Shown: one piece after another, positions 18,175 through 29,872 of the stretch | Layout: each line of letters starts with the position of its first letter | How positions within the stretch are numbered: the stretch's first letter is position 1 | Assembly: GCF_025336525.1 (NCBI RefSeq) | Contig: NZ_JAOCZP010000004.1 | Coordinates: 487,611-551,610 of the forward strand | Origin: Chelativorans salis | GTDB lineage: Bacteria > Pseudomonadota > Alphaproteobacteria > Rhizobiales > Rhizobiaceae | Direction: 5' to 3' | Length of the DNA: 64,000 bases | The notes under the pieces: model-generated | The model's database searches: none | What the model saw: only the letters and a program-made list of their open reading frames with translations | What the model was told of the DNA's origin: nothing | Program-made: the position numbers and the translations under genes

Positions 18175-18304
18175 TGCCCTCACCCTCGTGGTTCAACAGG
18201 CTCACCATGAGGGTGAAGGCAGGGCAACGCCGGCACAAGCCGCAATGTTGGAGGAAGGATGCAAACATGAGCCCTCATGGTGAGCCTGTCGAACCACGAG
18301 GGCG
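18175..18304. repeat. Pair of inverted dispersed repeat units (GAGCCTGT-type)
   Basis: Two 31-bp cores, 18183-18213 and 18272-18302, are reverse complements of each other at 30 of 31 positions; each contains GGCTCACCATGAGGG or its complement and the sequence GAGCCTGT(C/T)GAACC. The first core is also flanked by short complementary arms (CCTCACCCTC / GAGGGTGA). The same family recurs at 50350-50475. Intergenic, REP-like; may form a large hairpin at the 3' end of the gntR message. Confidence 0.8.
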
Positions 18305-18419
18305 GAATGCAGGCCAATCCCAACCTGTCACGCTTTAACCGGCGACCATCAGCGCCATTGACATTCGCGCGCGGTTTCGCCACCTCACGGGACAACAGGT
18401 TGAACACGGGGCAGGTCCG

Positions 18420-19697
<1,278 letters not shown>

Positions 19698-19709
19698 GCG
19701 CCGAACACC

Positions 19710-20168
19710 TCATCCTGGATCGAGCAGGTGCGGGCCAGGACCGGCTTCGCCGAGTTCGTCGTACGGATTGCGTAGCGGGCAGGTCTCGACGGAGAGGCAG
19801 CCGCAGCCGATGCACTCGTCGAGACTGTCGCGCAGTTGTGTGAGCTTCCGGATACGGGCGTCGAGATCGGCGCGCCAATGCTCCGAAAGTTTGCGCCAGT
19901 CGGCGGCGTTCGGCGTGCGCGCCTCCGGCAGCGTCTTCAGGGCGTCGCGAATGGTGGCGAGCGGCACGCCCAGCCGCTGCGCCACCTTTATCACCGCAAC
20001 CCGCCGCAGGACATCTCGGCCGTAGCGGCGCTGGTTCCCGCCGGTGCGGTGGCTGGTAATCAGCCCCTTGGCTTCGTAGAAATGCAATGCCGAGACAGCG
20101 ACGCCGCTGCGCCGCGCCACTTCCCCGACGCTGAGTTCGCGTCGCGGGCGTCGCGCATCATGCCCCAT
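19710..20168 (-). CDS. soxR: Redox-sensitive transcriptional activator SoxR
   Basis: MerR-family regulator, 152 residues. N-terminal MerR helix-turn-helix ([39 protein letters not shown]), dimerisation helix, and the [2Fe-2S]-binding cysteines Cys119, Cys122, Cys124 and Cys130 in [12 protein letters not shown], the exact SoxR spacing CX2CXCX5C. It responds to redox-cycling compounds. No SoxS is nearby; in alphaproteobacteria SoxR usually regulates its targets directly. A SoxR box lies 24 bp upstream of its start. Confidence 0.96.
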   Translation of the reverse strand: MGHDARRPRRELSVGEVARRSGVAVSALHFYEAKGLITSHRTGGNQRRYGRDVLRRVAVIKVAQRLGVPLATIRDALKTLPEARTPNAADWRKLSEHWRADLDARIRKLTQLRDSLDECIGCGCLSVETCPLRNPYDELGEAGPGPHLLDPG

Positions 20169-20191
20169 TCGGCAGCTCCCTTGAAATAAAC

Positions 20192-20207
20192 CTCAAGTAC
20201 ACTTGAG
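20192..20207. promoter_or_regulatory. SoxR box
   Basis: CTCAAGTACACTTGAG has 7-bp perfect arms around a 2-nt centre and closely resembles the known SoxR box CCTCAAGTTAACTTGAGG. Read on the minus strand it is followed by GTTTATTTC, a plausible -10 region towards soxR, so autoregulation is likely. It is also 143 bp upstream of the divergent hybrid kinase gene. Confidence 0.85.
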
Positions 20208-20350
20208 AGCGAATCGCCAGCCGGTCAAGGTAGGCGGGCGAAAACACATGCTCCCGCACACCAAAGCCGCCATCTTCACCATCGTTAATCGCCGCTTAAG
20301 CGGTATGCTCGATCTTGAGGCAAACGGGGAAGCGGATTGGGGCACCGTCT

Positions 20351-22876
<2,526 letters not shown>

Positions 22877-22939
22877 AGGCCGTAATTTGACCATAGACGG
22901 CAGCGAGGTCTCCCCTGCTTTCGAGGCAGGAGATTCGCA

Positions 22940-23911
22940 ATGCGGAAGTTTCTGATCGGCCTCTTCGCCGTCGCGGCCGCCGTCTATCTCTGGAACGCGT
23001 CCTGGCTGGCGGCACGGCCGGCAGATCCTGCGGTGAAGCTGATCGCCCACCGTGGCGTGCATCAGACTTTCGACCGGGCGGGCGTCGAGAAGGACACCTG
23101 CACGGCGACGCGCATCTTTCCGCCGGAGCACGACTTTATCGAAAACACCGTGCCCTCCATGCGGGCGGCGTTCGAGGCTGGGGCGGATGTGGTGGAGATC
23201 GACGTGCACCCGACCACCGACGGCAAGTTCGCGGTAATCCACGACTGGACGCTCGATTGCCGGACCGATGGTGCCGGCGTGACGCGCGAGCACGACATGG
23301 CTTTCCTGAAGACGCTCGACATCGGCTACGGCTATACGGCCGACGGCGGCGCCACCCATCCCCTGCGCGGCAAGGGTATCGGCCTAATGCCGTCGCTCGA
23401 CGAGGTCTTCGAGGCCTTCCCCGACGGGCGGTTCCTGATCAACTACAAGAGCCGCGAGGCGCGCGAGGGCGACATGCTGGCGGCGATGCTCGCCGACCGG
23501 CCCGACTGGCGCGGACGTGTGTGGGGCGTCTATGGTGGCGATGCGCCGACGGACCGTGCGGCGACGCTGGTCGACGGCCTCAAGGGGTTCGGTTCACGCG
23601 CCGTAAAGGACTGCCTTGTGCGCTATCTGGCGTTCGGCTGGACGGGCCACGTGCCGGAAGCCTGCCGCAACACCTATGTGATGGTGCCGATCAACTACGC
23701 CTGGTTGATGTGGGGCTGGCCCGACCGCTTCCATGCACGCATGGCGGCGAACGGCAGCGAGATCATTCTGCTCGGCCCCTATTCGGGCGGGGACACGGGG
23801 ACGTCCGGTATCGACACGCCCGAGGATCTCGCGCGGGTGCCAGCGCATTTCGACGGCTATGTGTGGACCAACCGCATCGAGACGATCGGCCCCATGCTGA
23901 AGGCCGACTGA
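22940..23911 (+). CDS. Glycerophosphodiester phosphodiesterase family protein
   Basis: Hydrolyses glycerophosphodiesters to glycerol-3-phosphate and an alcohol. 323 residues with an N-terminal hydrophobic segment (about 3-20), probably a signal anchor, placing the enzyme in the periplasm or on the membrane. The GDPD barrel starts with LIAHRGVH (catalytic His and Arg), then FIENTVPSMRAAFEAGADVVEIDVHPTTDG split as ENT and the metal-binding E-I-D, then HDWTLD (catalytic His). The insert after HRGVHQTF is somewhat longer than in GlpQ/UgpQ. Same strand as the hybrid kinase, 63 bp after it. Confidence 0.9.
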   Translation: MRKFLIGLFAVAAAVYLWNASWLAARPADPAVKLIAHRGVHQTFDRAGVEKDTCTATRIFPPEHDFIENTVPSMRAAFEAGADVVEIDVHPTTDGKFAVIHDWTLDCRTDGAGVTREHDMAFLKTLDIGYGYTADGGATHPLRGKGIGLMPSLDEVFEAFPDGRFLINYKSREAREGDMLAAMLADRPDWRGRVWGVYGGDAPTDRAATLVDGLKGFGSRAVKDCLVRYLAFGWTGHVPEACRNTYVMVPINYAWLMWGWPDRFHARMAANGSEIILLGPYSGGDTGTSGIDTPEDLARVPAHFDGYVWTNRIETIGPMLKAD

Positions 23912-23929
23912 GGCCGCGCCGACGGCCGT

Positions 23930-24265
23930 CTACACCCATTCCTGGATTACATGATCACTGGCGTGGATGCACACCACGTCGAGCCTGCCGTCGCCGACAT
24001 TCTTGAAGCCGTGCGGAACACCGGCTTCCACCACCAGGATATCGCCGGCCCCGGCCCTCGTCTTTTTGCCGTCGACGTTGAATTCCGCCTGGCCGGCGCG
24101 GATGATCCAGGTCTCCGGATAGGGGTGGACGTGCAGGTCCGGTCCTTGGCCGGGATCATTGTCGACGGCGAAGAAGGAGACGTCGGTGCCGTAGGAACGG
24201 CCTTCGAACTTGATCGTGCGGCTGGCGCTTTGCGGCCGGTCCGCGTGGCGGAGAACGTGGAACAT
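23930..24265 (-). CDS. Cupin domain protein
   Basis: Small single-domain cupin of 111 residues. Motif 1 is recognisable as GPDLHVHPYPETWIIRAGQAEF (two His and one Glu metal ligands, shown in parts: LHVHPYPET) and motif 2 as VVEAGVPHGFKNVG (third His). Typical members bind a metal and act as sensors, isomerases or dioxygenases; the role here is unknown. ATG 24265 is preferred over a GTG one codon earlier. It is divergent from a marR-type gene, with two palindromic operators between them, so it is probably the regulated target. Confidence 0.85.
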   Translation of the reverse strand: MFHVLRHADRPQSASRTIKFEGRSYGTDVSFFAVDNDPGQGPDLHVHPYPETWIIRAGQAEFNVDGKKTRAGAGDILVVEAGVPHGFKNVGDGRLDVVCIHASDHVIQEWV

Positions 24266-24287
24266 CACTGGTCCTTTCTCACATATT

Positions 24288-24332
24288 TATCTTCTCGCAA
24301 AGATACTTTCGCTTATCTTCATGTCAAGATAA
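24288..24332. promoter_or_regulatory. Two tandem MarR-type operators
   Basis: Two copies of TATCTT-N6-AAGATA: 24288-24305 (spacer CTCGCA) and 24314-24331 (spacer CATGTC; here the arms extend to TTATCTT/AAGATAA, 24313-24332). The copies are 26 bp apart, in the 87-bp gap between the divergent cupin and MarR genes. Arm length and spacing suit a winged-helix dimer, so the MarR protein probably represses both genes. Confidence 0.75.
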
Positions 24333-24352
24333 AAATATGCTAGACTTGGAAC

Positions 24353-24880
24353 ATGACTGCGAACCCCAAAGGCTCCCGCGATCATGTCGACCGTCTGCGT
24401 GACCAGTGGGCGCGTGAAGTGCCCGACCTCGATACCTTTCCGATGGCGGTGCTCGGCCGGATATACCGCATCTCCAATCTCGTCCGTCCCAGCATCGAGG
24501 GGACCTTCGCCGGTTTCGGGCTGGACCGCGGTGAGTTCGACGTTATCGCAACGCTGCGCCGCTCCGGGCCTCCCTACCGGCTGACGCCAACCGAGCTTTA
24601 CACGTCGCTGATGATCTCCTCCGGAGGGCTCACCCACCGTCTCGTGCGGCTGGAGAAGGCCGGCCTCATCCACCGCGAGCCCTCGCCGGAGGATGGCCGC
24701 AGCACCATAGTCGAACTGACGGCGGAAGGCCGGGCGCGCACCGAGAAGGCCTTCCGCGCCGACATGGCGGACGAGGCGGATTTTCTGGCAGGGCTGATGC
24801 CCGCCGAGCGCCAGGCGCTGGAGGGGCTGTTACGCCGGCTGCATCTGGAGATCGAAAAGCGTCTCTCGCGTGACGATTGA
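24353..24880 (+). CDS. MarR family transcriptional regulator
   Basis: Winged-helix regulator of 175 residues. DNA-binding core: EFDVIATLRRSGPPYRLTPT, ELYTSLMISSGGLTHRLVRL, EKAGLIHREPSPEDGRS (the wing with the DxR-type motif), followed by LTAEGRARTEKAF. Divergent from the cupin gene, with two matching inverted repeats between them. Probably represses both; the ligand is unknown. Confidence 0.92.
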   Translation: MTANPKGSRDHVDRLRDQWAREVPDLDTFPMAVLGRIYRISNLVRPSIEGTFAGFGLDRGEFDVIATLRRSGPPYRLTPTELYTSLMISSGGLTHRLVRLEKAGLIHREPSPEDGRSTIVELTAEGRARTEKAFRADMADEADFLAGLMPAERQALEGLLRRLHLEIEKRLSRDD

Positions 24881-24954
24881 AGCCCTTTTCCTCCTCCCTT
24901 TGCAGGCTGGGCTTCGCCGATACCCACACGCCATCGCCCTGAAGGAAGTGCGTC

Positions 24955-25869
24955 TCAGCGCTCCCGCTCGGCGACGAAGCGCGCTGTCTGACGCAGCACG
25001 GCGGCCTTTTCGCCGAAGGGCTCCAGCAGCTCCTCGGCTTGCGCGACGAGGCCGGAAAGCTGCCGGCGGGCCCAGTCCTCGCCGTGGAGGCCTGCCAGCG
25101 TCGCCTTGCCGGCCGCCGCATCCTTGCCCGTGGCTTTGCCCATGACCTCGATGCTCGCCGTCAGGTCCAGAAGGTCGTCGGCGAGCTGGAAGGCGAGGCC
25201 GACGGCGGCGCCGAAGGCGGAGAGCCGCTCGTGCTCTGACCCGTTCGCACCGCCGATCACCGCGCCCGCCTCACAGGCAAAGCGGATGAGGGCGCCGGTC
25301 TTCATCGCCTGGAGCTCGACGATGCCTTCCTCGCCAGGCGGCTCGCGCTCGGCGGCAAGGTCGAGTGCTTGGCCGCCGGCCATGCCGCCGGCACCGGCCG
25401 CCCGCGCTAGCCGCGCCACGAGGTCGAGCTTGGTCGTGGCGGGCAGCTCCGTCTCCTCGCTGGCGATGATGTCGAAGGCATAGGTCAACAGGCTGTCACC
25501 GGCAAGGACCGCCGTCGCCTCGTCAAAGGCGCGATGCACCGTCGGTTGCCCGCGGCGCAGGTCGTCGTTATCCATGGCCGGCAGGTCGTCGTGGACCAGC
25601 GAATAGCAGTGCACGCACTCAAGCGCGGCCGCCACCCGCAGCGCTGCCTCGCCCCCGGCGTCGAAGAGGTGGGCGCTCTCGACGAGCAGGAAGGGCCTCA
25701 GCCTTTTGCCGCCATTCAGCACGCCGTGCCGCATGGCCGCCATCAGGCGTGCCGGCCGCACGATCTCGCCCTCGCGCGGGCGCGTGTCGAGCAGGCGGCG
25801 CAGCATGGCCTCCACGGCTTCGGCGTTCAGCGCCAGCAGAGCTTCGAAGGGTGGTGTCGCGTCTTCCAT
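24955..25869 (-). CDS. ispA: Polyprenyl synthetase, farnesyl diphosphate synthase type
   Basis: Condenses IPP with DMAPP/GPP to form farnesyl diphosphate in the cytoplasm. 304 residues from ATG 25869. The two aspartate-rich motifs are present: first DDLPAMDNDD (FARM) and second DDLLD within FQLADDLLDLTAS (SARM), together with GGKRLRPFL and MKTGALIRF. An upstream in-frame ATG at 25920 would add 17 residues; the shorter form fits the usual IspA length. Divergent from mtgA. FPP made here feeds undecaprenyl phosphate, needed for the peptidoglycan made by the neighbour. Confidence 0.92.
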   Translation of the reverse strand: MEDATPPFEALLALNAEAVEAMLRRLLDTRPREGEIVRPARLMAAMRHGVLNGGKRLRPFLLVESAHLFDAGGEAALRVAAALECVHCYSLVHDDLPAMDNDDLRRGQPTVHRAFDEATAVLAGDSLLTYAFDIIASEETELPATTKLDLVARLARAAGAGGMAGGQALDLAAEREPPGEEGIVELQAMKTGALIRFACEAGAVIGGANGSEHERLSAFGAAVGLAFQLADDLLDLTASIEVMGKATGKDAAAGKATLAGLHGEDWARRQLSGLVAQAEELLEPFGEKAAVLRQTARFVAERER

Positions 25870-25995
25870 GGCGCGAGCGATGGCCTTATTCGCCGCGACG
25901 GTCAAGGGTAGGGCGCCCATTCCCCGTTGCCAGCCACATTCATGGCCGGTATTCGGAGGCGGGAAGCCGATTGGGAGAAGAACTTGGCGGCGCCG

Positions 25996-26733
25996 ATGGT
26001 GAAAGGGGAAAGACGGCCGGCTGGCGGGAGCCGGCGGAAGCGGTCGCGCGAGCGCCGGTGGGGCAGGGCATGGCTGCGCCGGCTCGTCGCCGTTCTCGTC
26101 ATCCTCGCGCTGCTGCCGTTCGGCCTGACGCTCCTTTATCGCATTTCGTGGGTGCAGCCGGTGTCGACCCTCATGCTGGCCGACCTGGCGACACTGCAGG
26201 GCTATGACCGCCGCTGGGTGCCGCTCGAGGATATGGGGACCGCCGTCCCTTACGCCGTCATGATGTCGGAGGACGGGCAGTTCTGCGCCCATTCCGGTGT
26301 CGACTGGGGAGCGCTCAACACGGTCGTCAGCGATGCGTTTTCCGGCGAGCGCCCGCGCGGAGCCTCGACGATCCCCATGCAGACGGTGAAGAACCTTTTC
26401 CTCTGGCCCGGCCGCTCTTATGTGCGCAAGGTCATGGAGGCGCCGCTGGCGCTCTATTTCGACGCGGTGGTGCCGAAGCGGCGCATCATGGAGATCTATC
26501 TCAACATCGCCGAATGGGGGCCGAACGTCTACGGCGTGGAGGCAGCGGCCCAATACCATTTCGGCCGCCCGGCCACGGATCTGTCGGCGCGGCAGGCCGC
26601 ACTCCTGGCGGTCACTCTGCCCAATCCGGTCGGGCGCAACCCGGCAAGCCCATCGGCGGGGCTGGGCCGGCTTGCCTCCATCATCGAAAGGCGCGCTTAC
26701 AGGGCCGGCGCCTATGTCGGCTGCCTCGACTGA
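25996..26733 (+). CDS. mtgA: Monofunctional biosynthetic peptidoglycan transglycosylase
   Basis: Polymerises lipid II into glycan strands at the outer face of the inner membrane. 245 residues from ATG 25996 (an in-frame ATG at 25942 would add 18). A basic N terminus, a single membrane anchor ([20 protein letters not shown]), then the GT51 domain: [17 protein letters not shown] (catalytic Glu in EDGxF), [18 protein letters not shown], and the second glutamate in [15 protein letters not shown]. No transpeptidase domain follows, which distinguishes it from class A PBPs. Confidence 0.95.
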   Translation: MVKGERRPAGGSRRKRSRERRWGRAWLRRLVAVLVILALLPFGLTLLYRISWVQPVSTLMLADLATLQGYDRRWVPLEDMGTAVPYAVMMSEDGQFCAHSGVDWGALNTVVSDAFSGERPRGASTIPMQTVKNLFLWPGRSYVRKVMEAPLALYFDAVVPKRRIMEIYLNIAEWGPNVYGVEAAAQYHFGRPATDLSARQAALLAVTLPNPVGRNPASPSAGLGRLASIIERRAYRAGAYVGCLD

Positions 26734-26753
26734 GCGCGGCGGAGAGGCATGGC

Positions 26754-27161
26754 ATGGTGAAACGCGGCTCCTCCATCGGCTTCTTCGGCATTTTCGGGCG
26801 CTCGGAGGACATGCGCCGGCTGGACGAGGCGCTGCGGCGGGCGGGCCTCCACCCCGCCCAGGTGCCCGAGGGCGTGAAACTTGCGGCCGTCGGCCTCATG
26901 GCTGGCGAGGAGATGCAGGAGCCGCCGCCCACAGCCTACCCTTCCGTGGGTGAGCTGATGGCCTTCTGTGCGCTCGGTGCCGACCTTTTCGCCCACGAAA
27001 ACGGCGAGGCGCGCCTCGCCGCCGCCACGCGGCGCGTGGAGGCAGCTCTGGAGGCGGGCGAGGGCCGGGATGCCGAGATCATCCTTCTCATGCTGCACGC
27101 GAAGCTCATCCATCCGGCGCTTGGCGACCACTACGACATACGCGCCGAGAGCGAGGATTGA
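26754..27161 (+). CDS. Conserved hypothetical protein
   Basis: A 135-residue soluble, helix-rich protein with no domain I recognise. It starts MVKRGSSIGFFGIFGRSEDM, is acidic overall, and has alternating Ala/Glu helices (ARLAAATRRVEAALEAGEGR) and an end IHPALGDHYDIRAE. SD GGAGAGG is seven bases before ATG 26754. It follows mtgA by 20 bp on the same strand and is probably co-transcribed with it. Codon use matches the neighbours, so it is likely a real native gene. Confidence 0.75.
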   Translation: MVKRGSSIGFFGIFGRSEDMRRLDEALRRAGLHPAQVPEGVKLAAVGLMAGEEMQEPPPTAYPSVGELMAFCALGADLFAHENGEARLAAATRRVEAALEAGEGRDAEIILLMLHAKLIHPALGDHYDIRAESED

Positions 27162-27321
27162 GCCGCTTTGCGCGAAGCCGGCGCAAAAAATCGCGCGCCC
27201 CACTGGCCAAAGCGCCGATTGCCGTGTATAGGCGGCGCGAATTCCAAATTGCACGGCCGCATTGCAAGGCCCCTGGACGAGTGGGGCCACAAGGGCGGTT
27301 GGCCGAATAGCGGAGAGTACA

Positions 27322-27504
27322 ATGGCTGTACCTAAAAGAAAGACGTCGCCGTCGAAGCGGGGCATGCGCCGCGCGGCCGATGCGCTCAAGAAGCCGGCCT
27401 ATATCGAGGACAAGGATTCGGGCGAGCTGCGCCGCCCGCATCACATAGACCTGAAGACGGGCATGTATCGTGGCCGTCAGGTACTGGAACCGAAAGAAGC
27501 GTAA
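27322..27504 (+). CDS. rpmF: 50S ribosomal protein L32
   Basis: 60-residue ribosomal protein that begins [18 protein letters not shown], the canonical L32 start, with the short DIKTG-like ending ([20 protein letters not shown]). The CGGAGAG Shine-Dalgarno lies upstream of ATG 27322. There is no CXXC zinc motif, as in other alphaproteobacterial L32 proteins. A strong intrinsic terminator follows. Confidence 0.97.
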   Translation: MAVPKRKTSPSKRGMRRAADALKKPAYIEDKDSGELRRPHHIDLKTGMYRGRQVLEPKEA

Positions 27505-27529
27505 GCTTTTCGGATCTCAGGCAACATGC

Positions 27530-27565
27530 GGAAGGGCCGGCCTAGCGCCGGCCTTTCCCTTTTTT
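27530..27565 (+). terminator. Intrinsic terminator of rpmF
   Basis: Stem GGAAGGGCCGGC (27530-27541) pairs with GCCGGCCTTTCC (27547-27558) at 11 of 12 positions around a 5-nt loop and is followed by CTTTTTT. Located 26 bp after the rpmF stop. Confidence 0.9.
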
Positions 27566-27570
27566 GGCCT

Positions 27571-27787
27571 TCCTCCCCCCTTGCGGGGGAGGTGCCGAGC
27601 GAAGCGAGGCGGAGGGGGCGACGCGCCGGGCGCCGCCGTCTCCAATTGAGTGCCGATACCTATGGTGCGATCTAAGCGGAGCTACGGCCGATACTTTGAA
27701 ATGCCGGCACGCGGGCGCGGCCACCCCCACCCGATCCTGCTGGCAAGCCGGCAGGGCCACCCTCCCCGCAAGGGGGAGGGAAGGGCG
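27571..27787. repeat. Two inverted units of a CCTCCCC-CTTGCGGGGGAGG dispersed repeat
   Basis: Unit 1 (about 27571-27627) reads CTCCCCCCTTGCGGGGGAGG then GCCGAGCGAAGCGAGGCGGA; unit 2 (about 27717-27787) is the opposite orientation, with CCTCCCCGCAAGGGGGAGGG. A related unit is at 42556-42598. They fill most of the rpmF-phaR gap and could fold into one long hairpin. Confidence 0.75.
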
Positions 27788-27788
27788 C

Positions 27789-28388
27789 TTAATCCTTCGA
27801 CATCGAGTCAATCTTGCGCTGCATGGCCGCCACCTGCTCGCGCAGATCCTTCAGGTCATTCGCTTCACCGGTTTCCTCGCGCAACCCGTTGTTGGAGCCG
27901 GCGGATGGCGCCGGCGAGAACATGCGCATGGCCTGCTGGAACATCTCCATATTGCGCCGTGTCTGCTCCTCGATCACCTTCATGGGCGCGTTCATCTGCA
28001 TCATGTCGCCCATCGGCGTCTTGCCGAAGGCTTGCGTCATCTGCTCGCGCAGGCGCTCCTGCTCCTTGGCGAAGGCCAGCATGGACTGCTCCAGGAAGCT
28101 CGGCACCACCATCTGCATCTGATCGCCGTAAAACGAGATAAGCTGGCGCAGGAAGGAGATGGGCAGCATGTTCTGCCCGTTCTTGTCGTTCTCCAGCTCA
28201 AAGATGATCTGGGTCAGAACCGAATGGGTGATGTCATCGCCCGTCTTGGCATCCTGCACCACGAAATCCTCGTCGCGCTTGACCATCTCGGCCAGGTCCT
28301 CCAGCGTCACGTAAGTGCTGGTGCCGGTGTTGTAGAGGCGGCGGTTGGCATATTTCTTGATAACCACCGGATCGTCTTTTCCAGGCAT
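27789..28388 (-). CDS. phaR: Polyhydroxyalkanoate synthesis repressor PhaR
   Basis: Cytoplasmic DNA- and PHB-granule-binding repressor, 199 residues. The N-terminal PHB/PHA accumulation regulator domain is well conserved: VIKKYANRRLYNTGTSTYVT, LEDLAEMVKRDEDFVVQDAKTGDD and the helical segment LPISFLRQLISFYGDQMQ. The C terminus has a Met-rich helix and a short coiled coil (LREQVAAMQRKIDSM). Divergent from phaA; it probably controls phasins and the phaAB genes according to granule level. Confidence 0.95.
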   Translation of the reverse strand: MPGKDDPVVIKKYANRRLYNTGTSTYVTLEDLAEMVKRDEDFVVQDAKTGDDITHSVLTQIIFELENDKNGQNMLPISFLRQLISFYGDQMQMVVPSFLEQSMLAFAKEQERLREQMTQAFGKTPMGDMMQMNAPMKVIEEQTRRNMEMFQQAMRMFSPAPSAGSNNGLREETGEANDLKDLREQVAAMQRKIDSMSKD

Positions 28389-28487
28389 TCGCAGACCTCC
28401 CCCTGCGTAATTTCACAGCGGGTCCTCACGGTCCCGCTTGCAAGCAGGATATGCGAAAGAGCGCGGCAATTGAAAGCGGTTTTCGCT

Positions 28488-28515
28488 GCAAGCGCGAACG
28501 CGGTTTCGCGCTTGC
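28488..28515. promoter_or_regulatory. Inverted repeat in the phaR-phaA control region
   Basis: 11-bp perfect arms GCAAGCGCGAA (28488-28498) and TTCGCGCTTGC (28505-28515) with a 6-nt spacer, in the 229-bp divergent region between phaR and phaA. The TTGC/GCAA ends resemble the TGC-rich sites reported for PhaR proteins. It could equally be a transcript hairpin. Confidence 0.5.
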
Positions 28516-28617
28516 CGCATTTTCGCCGGCCCCAGAGCCAGCGTGCGCTTGACGCGCTGCGGAATGAACGCGACAAAAGCAGATATACCGTAGTCACCAT
28601 CCAGTAGGGAGTGAGCC

Positions 28618-29799
28618 ATGCCGTCTTCCAACGCCATCGTCGTCGCCAGCGCGGCGCGCACGCCCGTAGGTTCCTTCAGCGGGTCTTTCGCCCAGACGCC
28701 GGCGCACGAACTCGGCGCCGTGGTCATCCGCTCCCTTCTTGAGCGCGCGAAGGTGGAGGGAGGGGAAGTCGATGAGGTCATCCTCGGCCAGGTGCTGACG
28801 GCCGGCCAGGGCCAGAACCCGGCGCGCCAGGCCTCGGTCGCCGCCGGCCTGCCCAAGGAGACGACGGCCTGGGGCATCAACCAGGTGTGCGGCTCCGGCC
28901 TCAGGGCGGTTGCCATCGGCATGCAGCAGATCGCCTGCGGCGACGCGAGCGTCATCGTCGCCGGCGGTCAGGAGTCCATGTCGCTGTCGCCGCACTGCGC
29001 GCACCTGCGCGGCGGCGTGAAGATGGGCGACTACGCCATGATCGACACGATGATACGCGACGGCCTGTGGGACGCCTTCAACGGCTATCACATGGGGATC
29101 ACCGCGGAGAACGTCGCCCGCGCTTTCCAGATCACTCGTGAAGAGCAGGATCAATTCGCGCTCGCCTCGCAGAACAAGGCCGAGGCCGCCCAGAAGGCGG
29201 GCCGGTTCAAGGATGAGATCGCGGCCGTCACCGTCAAGACTCGCAAGGGCGATATCATCGTCGAGGACGACGAGTATATCCGCCATGGCGCCACGCTCGA
29301 GAACATGCAGAAGCTGCGCCCCGCCTTCGACAAGGAAGGCACGGTGACCGCCGCCAACGCCTCCGGCATCAATGACGGCGCAGCCGGCGTCATCCTGATG
29401 AGCGAGGAGGAGGCCGCCCGCCGCGGCGTCGAGCCCCTGGCACGCATCGCCTCCTGGGCGACCGCTGGCGTCGACCCTGCCGTAATGGGCACCGGCCCCA
29501 TCCCCGCTTCCCGTCGAGCGCTGGAGAAGGCCGGCTGGAAGCCCGAGGACCTCGACCTCGTGGAGGCCAACGAGGCCTTCGCCGCGCAGGCTTGCGCGGT
29601 CAACAAGGACATGGGCTGGAACCCGGAGATCGTCAACGTCAATGGCGGCGCCATCGCCATCGGCCACCCCATCGGCGCCTCCGGCGCCCGCGTACTCAAC
29701 ACGCTGCTCTACGAGATGCGCCGCCGCGGCGCGAAAAAGGGACTTGCCACGCTGTGCATCGGAGGAGGCATGGGTGTGGCGATGTGTGTGGAGCGGTAA
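28618..29799 (+). CDS. phaA: Acetyl-CoA C-acetyltransferase (beta-ketothiolase)
   Basis: Condenses two acetyl-CoA into acetoacetyl-CoA, the first step of PHB synthesis. 393 residues, the standard thiolase length. Active-site residues: nucleophilic Cys in NQVCGSGLRAVAIG, His in NVNGGAIAIGHPIGASGAR, and the second Cys in LCIGGGMGVAM. Followed by phaB on the same strand after 73 bp. The polymerase gene phaC is not in this window, as often in rhizobia. Confidence 0.96.
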   Translation: MPSSNAIVVASAARTPVGSFSGSFAQTPAHELGAVVIRSLLERAKVEGGEVDEVILGQVLTAGQGQNPARQASVAAGLPKETTAWGINQVCGSGLRAVAIGMQQIACGDASVIVAGGQESMSLSPHCAHLRGGVKMGDYAMIDTMIRDGLWDAFNGYHMGITAENVARAFQITREEQDQFALASQNKAEAAQKAGRFKDEIAAVTVKTRKGDIIVEDDEYIRHGATLENMQKLRPAFDKEGTVTAANASGINDGAAGVILMSEEEAARRGVEPLARIASWATAGVDPAVMGTGPIPASRRALEKAGWKPEDLDLVEANEAFAAQACAVNKDMGWNPEIVNVNGGAIAIGHPIGASGARVLNTLLYEMRRRGAKKGLATLCIGGGMGVAMCVER

Positions 29800-29872
29800 A
29801 GGCAGGGGAGTAGGGGGTAAAGCGGCACTGCTCCCTGCTTACTATTTCACTGATGATTAAGGGAGGAGACAC

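Noticed and set aside
18175..18304. Insertion-sequence ends
   Set aside because: No transposase between the inverted units and only ~58 bp of sequence separates them; a REP-like doublet fits better.
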